Shown here in pieces: positions 6,631 to 9,975 of a stretch of 9,975 nt of DNA. Below the pieces are notes generated by a model that had not been told where the DNA came from, searched no databases, and saw nothing but the letters and a program-made list of their open reading frames with translations. Position 1 is the first letter of the stretch. Each line of letters opens with the position of its first letter. The translations under genes were made by a program, and so were the position numbers. Where the stretch lies: NCBI GenBank assembly GCA_018663565.1, contig JABJQE010000219.1:1-9975 (forward strand), given 5' to 3'. Source of the stretch: Phycisphaerae bacterium (GTDB taxonomy: Bacteria; Planctomycetota; Phycisphaerae; Phycisphaerales; SM1A02).

Positions 6631-6703
6631 TGATCACGCTGGGGCTCGAACCCAGGACCTACCGCTTAAAAGGCGGTTGCTCTACCGACTGAGCTACGCG
6701 ATC
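6631..6703 (-). tRNA. tRNA-Lys (anticodon UUU)
   Basis: The 73-base minus-strand sequence folds into a full cloverleaf. Acceptor GATCGCG/CGTGATC has seven pairs with one G-U. The D arm is GCTC-AGTCGGTA-GAGC, and the anticodon arm ACCGC-CTTTTAA-GCGGT carries TTT at positions 34-36. A five-base variable loop and the T arm CTGGG-TTCGAGC-CCCAG follow. The discriminator base is A, as usual for Lys. CCA is not encoded, so it must be added by the nucleotidyltransferase. It lies directly upstream of the SNF2 helicase on the same strand with no terminator seen between them. Confidence 0.96.
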
Positions 6704-6754
6704 AGCAGCCCCGCAGTCTACCAAGACCCGGGCCCAGAACGACCCTGTGCATGA

Positions 6755-6806
6755 ATTGAGGGCTCAATAGCGCGGATTCTGCGCCTTCGATAAGGCCCGA
6801 GAATCT
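6755..6806. promoter_or_regulatory. Paired inverted repeats between tRNA-Lys and the small gene at 6920
   Basis: Two elements lie in the 216-base divergent region. The first is a palindrome ATTGAG-GG-CTCAAT (6755-6768), about 50 bases upstream of the tRNA 5' end and so placed like a binding site. The second (6774-6806) is a hairpin with GCCTT-CGAT-AAGGC as its core and GATTCT/AGAATC outer arms, interrupted by one mismatch and one bulged base; TTT follows on the plus strand. I see no clear promoter hexamers for either gene. No other gene is supported in 6704-6919. Confidence 0.35.
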
Positions 6807-6919
6807 TTGGGCGGAGAGCCATCTCACGGCCGATTTGGGGGAGGTGTCGCCCTCCGAGTTGCTGCTCGATCGCGACCACAATCCAGGACCTTCCCCCAGG
6901 CCACGAAGAGGAGCGCCAC

Positions 6920-7132
6920 GTGGAACCAAGCAGCGGCACATCGCATCACGGCACCCACCAGCATCACATCTCATTTCAGAGAAATGGGCACACCTGGCGT
7001 CTCCAATGGCAAAGCGGAGACGAAGGAGCCCTAGTCGACACCATTGCCGCGCTTGCGGCGGACCCCAATTGCCCACTTGACAGGTTTGACCAGACCCTCG
7101 TCGAACAGCATCTTCAATTTGAGTCCAAATAA
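6920..7132 (+). CDS. Small His-rich hypothetical protein, 70 residues
   Basis: I do not recognise the family. The protein starts at a GTG preceded by GAGGAG (6908-6913) with six bases between, a strong start signal. The N-terminal 16 residues contain five histidines (9, 10, 13, 15, 16), a possible metal-binding patch. From residue 17 it looks like a compact alpha/beta fold: 'HTWRLQWQSGDE' (two short strands), a helix 'ALVDTIAALAADP', then 'CPLDRFDQTLVEQHL' as a second helix. There is no signal peptide or membrane segment. The composition is protein-like and codon use resembles the neighbours. It precedes xerC on the same strand with 105 bases between, so co-transcription is possible. That it is a real gene is fairly likely; its role is unknown. 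Confidence 0.65.
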   Translation: MEPSSGTSHHGTHQHHISFQRNGHTWRLQWQSGDEGALVDTIAALAADPNCPLDRFDQTLVEQHLQFESK

Positions 7133-7237
7133 CCGACTACATCGAAAGAACCCCCACGAATACCCATTATCTCCCAATGTTCCCGGACCTCACCCCCGAT
7201 TCTGACGAATCACTCCTTACGGAAAGTCCCCCCCCTC

Positions 7238-8260
7238 ATGCCCAAGAAATCAGCCCGCCCCGAACTCACCTACCCCATCGTCAAGGGATTCCTCGACTAC
7301 CTCATCGATGAGCGTCACTTCAGCCAATACACCTCACGGTGTTATGGCGTTGACCTGCGGCAGTTCATTGCTCATGTGAGCGATGAGTCAAATCTTGAGT
7401 TTGATGCTGATCTAGAACTCGCCGTCTGGACCAAAGCCCAGAATGGCAGGGCCGATGTGGTTGGATCGGTTGGACCAAAGACATTCACAGACATCGTGCT
7501 CGCCTGCGAAGTCGAGCCCATTCGAGGCTTCCTCGCCCACCTTGCTGACTGCAAATACAGCACGGCCACGATGGCTCGCAAGATCGCCACGCTGAGATCC
7601 TTCCACAAATGGCTCGAGCGAACCGATGTGATCTCTCGAAACCCAATGACCATTATCCGAACCCCACGACAAAGTCGTCGCCTGCCCAAGGCGATCACCG
7701 TGGCAGATGTTGAGAAGCTGCTCGCCGCACCAGAAGCCGCAACCCTGCTCGGCTGCCGCGATCGAGCCATGCTCGAGACGCTGTATTCCACCGGCATTCG
7801 TGTGAGCGAACTCGTTGGCATCGACATGACGGACGTCGATGAACCAGGGCAAGCACTCATCGTCTCCGGCAAAGGCCGCCGAGAGCGAATTGTTCCGCTC
7901 GGCACCCATGCCCTTCGAGCGATATCAGAGTGGATCAAAACACGCAACCGACACGGCCACGAACTCCTCCCAAACGAACCACTGTTTATCAATCGGCACG
8001 GCACACGCATTTCAACACGATCAGTTCGTCGAAAGGTGAGCAAGTACCTCGAGCACGCTGGACTCGATGCCGATATCAGCCCCCACACCTTGCGGCATTC
8101 ATTTGCGACGCACTTACTCGACAACGGCGCTGACTTACGGGCCGTCCAAGAACTTCTTGGACACCGGTCGCTTTCGACGACGCAAATTTACACGCACCTC
8201 ACGACGCAGCGTATGCGAGAGGCCTATGACACCTCGCATCCACGGGCCGAGGCGAGCTAA
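7238..8260 (+). CDS. xerC: Tyrosine recombinase XerC/XerD type
   Basis: A 340-residue site-specific recombinase that resolves chromosome dimers at dif during division. Residues 11-130 are the SAM-like core-binding domain ('FLDYLIDERHFSQYTSRCYGVDLRQFI', then 'FLAHL...ATLRSFHKWL'); the catalytic domain follows from about 148. The active-site residues are all present: Arg188 (GIRVSEL), Lys212 (SGKGRRERIVPL), His283 and Arg286 (SPHTLRHSFATHLL), His309 (LLGHRSL) and the nucleophile Tyr318 (TTQIYTHL). The protein is about 40 residues longer than typical Xer proteins because of an acidic insertion at about 48-92 within the N-terminal domain. Its C-terminus (AYDTSHPRA) resembles XerC, whereas SPHTLRH and NGADLR resemble XerD, so the paralogue is not certain. 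The ATG at 7238 has GGAAAG 11 bases upstream, a loose ribosome-binding site separated from the start by eight C residues. A strong terminator follows. Confidence 0.93.
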   Translation: MPKKSARPELTYPIVKGFLDYLIDERHFSQYTSRCYGVDLRQFIAHVSDESNLEFDADLELAVWTKAQNGRADVVGSVGPKTFTDIVLACEVEPIRGFLAHLADCKYSTATMARKIATLRSFHKWLERTDVISRNPMTIIRTPRQSRRLPKAITVADVEKLLAAPEAATLLGCRDRAMLETLYSTGIRVSELVGIDMTDVDEPGQALIVSGKGRRERIVPLGTHALRAISEWIKTRNRHGHELLPNEPLFINRHGTRISTRSVRRKVSKYLEHAGLDADISPHTLRHSFATHLLDNGADLRAVQELLGHRSLSTTQIYTHLTTQRMREAYDTSHPRAEAS

Positions 8261-8306
8261 CTGAAGCACAGTGCTCACCGCTCGGCAAGAAGCCCGGCGA
8301 TCAGCA

Positions 8307-8362
8307 CAAACACCCCCCCCCGGGCCGCGAGGGAAGCGGCCTTTGGGGGTGTTTGCATTTTT
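8307..8362 (+). terminator. Strong intrinsic terminator after xerC
   Basis: CAAACACCCCC (8307-8317) pairs perfectly with GGGGGTGTTTG (8345-8355). Inside it, GGCCGC (8323-8328) pairs with GCGGCC (8336-8341) around a seven-base loop, and CATTTTTG follows. The total of 17 pairs plus the T-run is convincing for plus-strand termination 46 bases after xerC. It lies 20 bases beyond the stop of the convergent beta-helix gene and may limit read-through from that side too, although the minus side has no T-run. Confidence 0.9.
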
Positions 8363-8380
8363 GCGGTCGATCGCTCGACG

Positions 8381-9655
8381 CTACGGGCACGGACCCCAGT
8401 CCGCGATAACACCAAGCAAGTCATCAACGCCAACGAATCCACTGTCATCGATGTCGGCCGGACAACTACCGGGGCAGTCTTCAATCTCACAGAATGTGCC
8501 GATGCCTCTGAAGTCGCCACCAAGCAACGTACACGTGAGGTCATCCACAATAGCGCAGATTCCATTCGAGCAGCATGCCCCGTTATCGCAACTGCCGTAG
8601 AAGGTGTTGCTGCCAAGATCGTTCCACGGTCCATCAACTGAATTGACGGATCCACAGAAGAAACAACTTGCAACGCTCACATCAGCAAGGGGTTTCCCTG
8701 GAGGCGGGCCGTCATAGGCGATACGAATATCACTACCGGTGGTAGCCTCGTTATTTGCGAAACTGGCATTCGTAATGGAAGCAGACCCGCAGTTCATAGA
8801 AATACCACCGCCGAGACCCGACACATTCGCTTCGATCGTTCCGCCATCAATCGCAACACTGCCGCACTGGCCATATATGCCACCACCGCCCATGCCCGCA
8901 GCATTTGATACGAGATCACAATCGAGGAATATTGCTGAGCAACCATCGAGCACATACAAAGCTCCGCCGTACCACGTTGCTGCATTTCCAGTGAACGTGC
9001 ATAATGAAAACGAGGCCGTGGAAGAGTCTTCCAAATACACCGCTCCGCCCTTCTGGGCTTGGTTCGCTTCGAACGAACAGTTCACACATTCAATACCACT
9101 GAAGTTCTCGCAGTAAATCCCGCCGCCCATTCCTTCCGCCGTGTTGGCAAGAAATGTACAACTCGTGAACGTGGGAAATCCAATGCTGATCGCAACGGCG
9201 GCCCCATGCAAGTCGTAGTAGTACCCATTCGTCCCCGTCATATTGCTGCTAAATCGACAATTCAATACCTGCGGCGATGCGCCGTGAATATACATTCCCC
9301 CACCGCCGGGCTCCCATTGTGGCATACCGTTCTGAATTGAGAAGCCATCGATGATGGTGTCTTGCGTCTCGCCCTTAGTGCAGAGAATGCCGCGACGTAC
9401 TGACTCGCCATCAATAATCGTGCTGAGAGGTCCGTCCGAGCTTCGAATGGCCAGTCGCTTACCCAGCGGGTTCAGGGTCTCGGTATACACACCTGGTGCG
9501 ACAAGGACATCATCAAAATTACTTGCAGCCTTGACGGCCGCTTGAATCGTCTCAAAGTCGAAGCCGCCACCAGGCCCCACCGTAATGGTTGCTGCAGACG
9601 TAGTTCCAACCACTGCCATGATGCCAAGCAGCACCCATCGCCATTGAATAGACAT
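8381..9655 (-). CDS. Secreted right-handed beta-helix protein with dockerin-like C-terminal tag
   Basis: A 424-residue exported protein. Residues 1-21 form a signal peptide (MSIQWRWVLLGIMAVVGTTSA, cleavage near A21/A22). Residues 26-340 are repeats of a pectate-lyase-like parallel beta-helix: 'FETIQAAVKAA..FDDVLVAPGVYTE' (35-60), then turns marked by 'GGGMYI', 'MGGGIYCEN', 'KGGAVYLED', 'YGGALYVLD', 'GGGGIYGQ' and 'LGGGISMN', alternating with 'C.F..N.A' units, as in polymorphic outer-membrane (Pmp-like) proteins. Residues 356-398 are cysteine-rich (GACCSNGIC... GGDFRGIGTFCEIEDC). The last 26 residues hold one EF-hand/dockerin-like loop, Asp401, Asp403, Ser405, Asp412, then ADWGPCP. I see no catalytic lyase residues, so binding, adhesion or a structural role is as likely as carbohydrate cleavage. 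The ATG at 9655 is fixed by AGGAG eight bases upstream and the signal peptide; the longer frame to 9748 is not used. Confidence 0.88.
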   Translation of the reverse strand: MSIQWRWVLLGIMAVVGTTSAATITVGPGGGFDFETIQAAVKAASNFDDVLVAPGVYTETLNPLGKRLAIRSSDGPLSTIIDGESVRRGILCTKGETQDTIIDGFSIQNGMPQWEPGGGGMYIHGASPQVLNCRFSSNMTGTNGYYYDLHGAAVAISIGFPTFTSCTFLANTAEGMGGGIYCENFSGIECVNCSFEANQAQKGGAVYLEDSSTASFSLCTFTGNAATWYGGALYVLDGCSAIFLDCDLVSNAAGMGGGGIYGQCGSVAIDGGTIEANVSGLGGGISMNCGSASITNASFANNEATTGSDIRIAYDGPPPGKPLADVSVASCFFCGSVNSVDGPWNDLGSNTFYGSCDNGACCSNGICAIVDDLTCTLLGGDFRGIGTFCEIEDCPGSCPADIDDSGFVGVDDLLGVIADWGPCP

Positions 9656-9715
9656 AGTACCCACTCCTAAATGTATGCCCCCAGACGCACTATGCCCTGA
9701 AGTCGACAGACTCCA

Positions 9716-9744
9716 AAAATAGACTGCACGACACTCCAACTCAA
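9716..9744 (-). promoter_or_regulatory. Candidate sigma-70 promoter of the beta-helix gene
   Basis: On the minus strand TTGAGT (complement of 9739-9744) and TATTTT (complement of 9716-9721) are spaced by exactly 17 bases, each matching four of six consensus positions. Transcription would start near 9709, leaving a leader of about 53 bases that contains the AGGAG site. This is a prediction from hexamer matches only. Confidence 0.4.
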
Positions 9745-9801
9745 GCACAAACCAAGTTCATCCCACACATTCGATAGAAATCCTCTTGTACCGTGTGTGG
9801 C

Positions 9802-9975
9802 ATGAGCACCCTGATGGGCCATCAGCCACCATATATTGCGTTGAGGATGGCAAAAATACACATCTCCATACTTTGGATTGCCTTGGTGCTCGTGCCAATC
9901 GCGGGCCCACTACAGCATATTGGCCTTCTTCTTCTCGGCGTAGCCGGGGTTCTCGGCCTGCCTGCTTTCTACCAC
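9802..9975 (+). CDS. Membrane protein, N-terminal part (truncated by window end)
   Basis: An open frame runs to the right edge. From the ATG at 9847 it reads MAKIHISILWIALVLVPIAG and continues with 'LQHIGLLLLGVAGVLGLPAFYH', two hydrophobic stretches separated by a short turn, as in a small multi-pass membrane protein or a signal-anchor start. Two more in-frame ATGs lie upstream (9802 and 9814); none of the three has a well-spaced Shine-Dalgarno site, so the start is undecided and I give the longest. It is divergent from the beta-helix gene. The visible part is too short to assign a family. Confidence 0.45.
   Translation, partial: MSTLMGHQPPYIALRMAKIHISILWIALVLVPIAGPLQHIGLLLLGVAGVLGLPAFYH

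Noticed and set aside
7372..8124. Long open frame on the minus strand opposite xerC
   Set aside because: Serine/arginine-rich composition typical of an antisense shadow; xerC on the other strand has all catalytic motifs.
6631..8260. tRNA-Lys next to a tyrosine recombinase as a sign of an integrated mobile element
   Set aside because: The recombinase is of the XerC/XerD housekeeping type, no second copy of the tRNA 3' end is present in the window, and the genes around it are not phage or plasmid genes.
9667..9861. Minus-strand frame of 64 codons upstream of the beta-helix gene
   Set aside because: No ribosome-binding site, unusual Trp/Cys/His-rich composition, and it covers the predicted promoter.
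1..9975. CRISPR array, insertion sequence or long terminal repeats
   Set aside because: No regularly spaced repeats, transposase motifs or matching inverted ends were seen on reading both strands.

Overview
The window reads as chromosomal DNA from a planctomycete, most likely a member of the Phycisphaerae. The best lineage clue is the secreted beta-helix protein at 8381-9655 (minus). It ends in a cysteine-rich GACC segment followed by a single dockerin/EF-hand-like tag (CPADIDDSG... ADWGPCP), a C-terminal layout I associate with Phycisphaerae exoproteins. The rpsP-trmD-rplS cluster without rimM and the mixed use of Shine-Dalgarno sites fit, but are not decisive. The DNA is moderately GC-rich and densely coding on both strands.

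Layout. 1-159 (minus) is the N-terminus of an exported protein, possibly of the DUF1579 family, cut by the window edge. 160-536 is a non-coding divergent region with inverted repeats. 537-2011 (plus) is a translation operon: rpsP (bS16), trmD (tRNA m1G37 methyltransferase) and rplS (bL19), with a small leader hairpin before rplS and a hairpin terminator after it. A 63-residue unknown gene (2139-2330, minus) converges on that terminator. 2568-6703 (minus) is a transcription unit read from right to left: tRNA-Lys(UUU), a short hairpin, a large SNF2-family helicase starting at TTG, and, overlapping it by four bases (ATGA), a SWIM-family partner protein whose zinc ligands have been lost. 6704-6919 is a short divergent region with two structured elements. 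6920-8260 (plus) holds a small His-rich unknown protein and a XerC/XerD-type tyrosine recombinase, followed by a strong intrinsic terminator. The secreted beta-helix gene (8381-9655, minus) converges on it. A membrane protein starts near the right edge (plus) and is truncated.

How they work together. The first operon serves ribosome assembly and reading-frame maintenance. The SNF2/SWIM pair is a translationally coupled two-gene unit of the bacterial HelZ-like type, probably acting on DNA or nucleoprotein. XerC is a housekeeping chromosome-dimer recombinase rather than a mobile-element integrase. The beta-helix protein is an exported or surface protein. I see no CRISPR array, insertion sequence, prophage or recognised defence island. 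The most unusual points are the zinc-less SWIM protein, the tRNA-headed helicase operon, and two small proteins with good ribosome-binding sites but no family I recognise.
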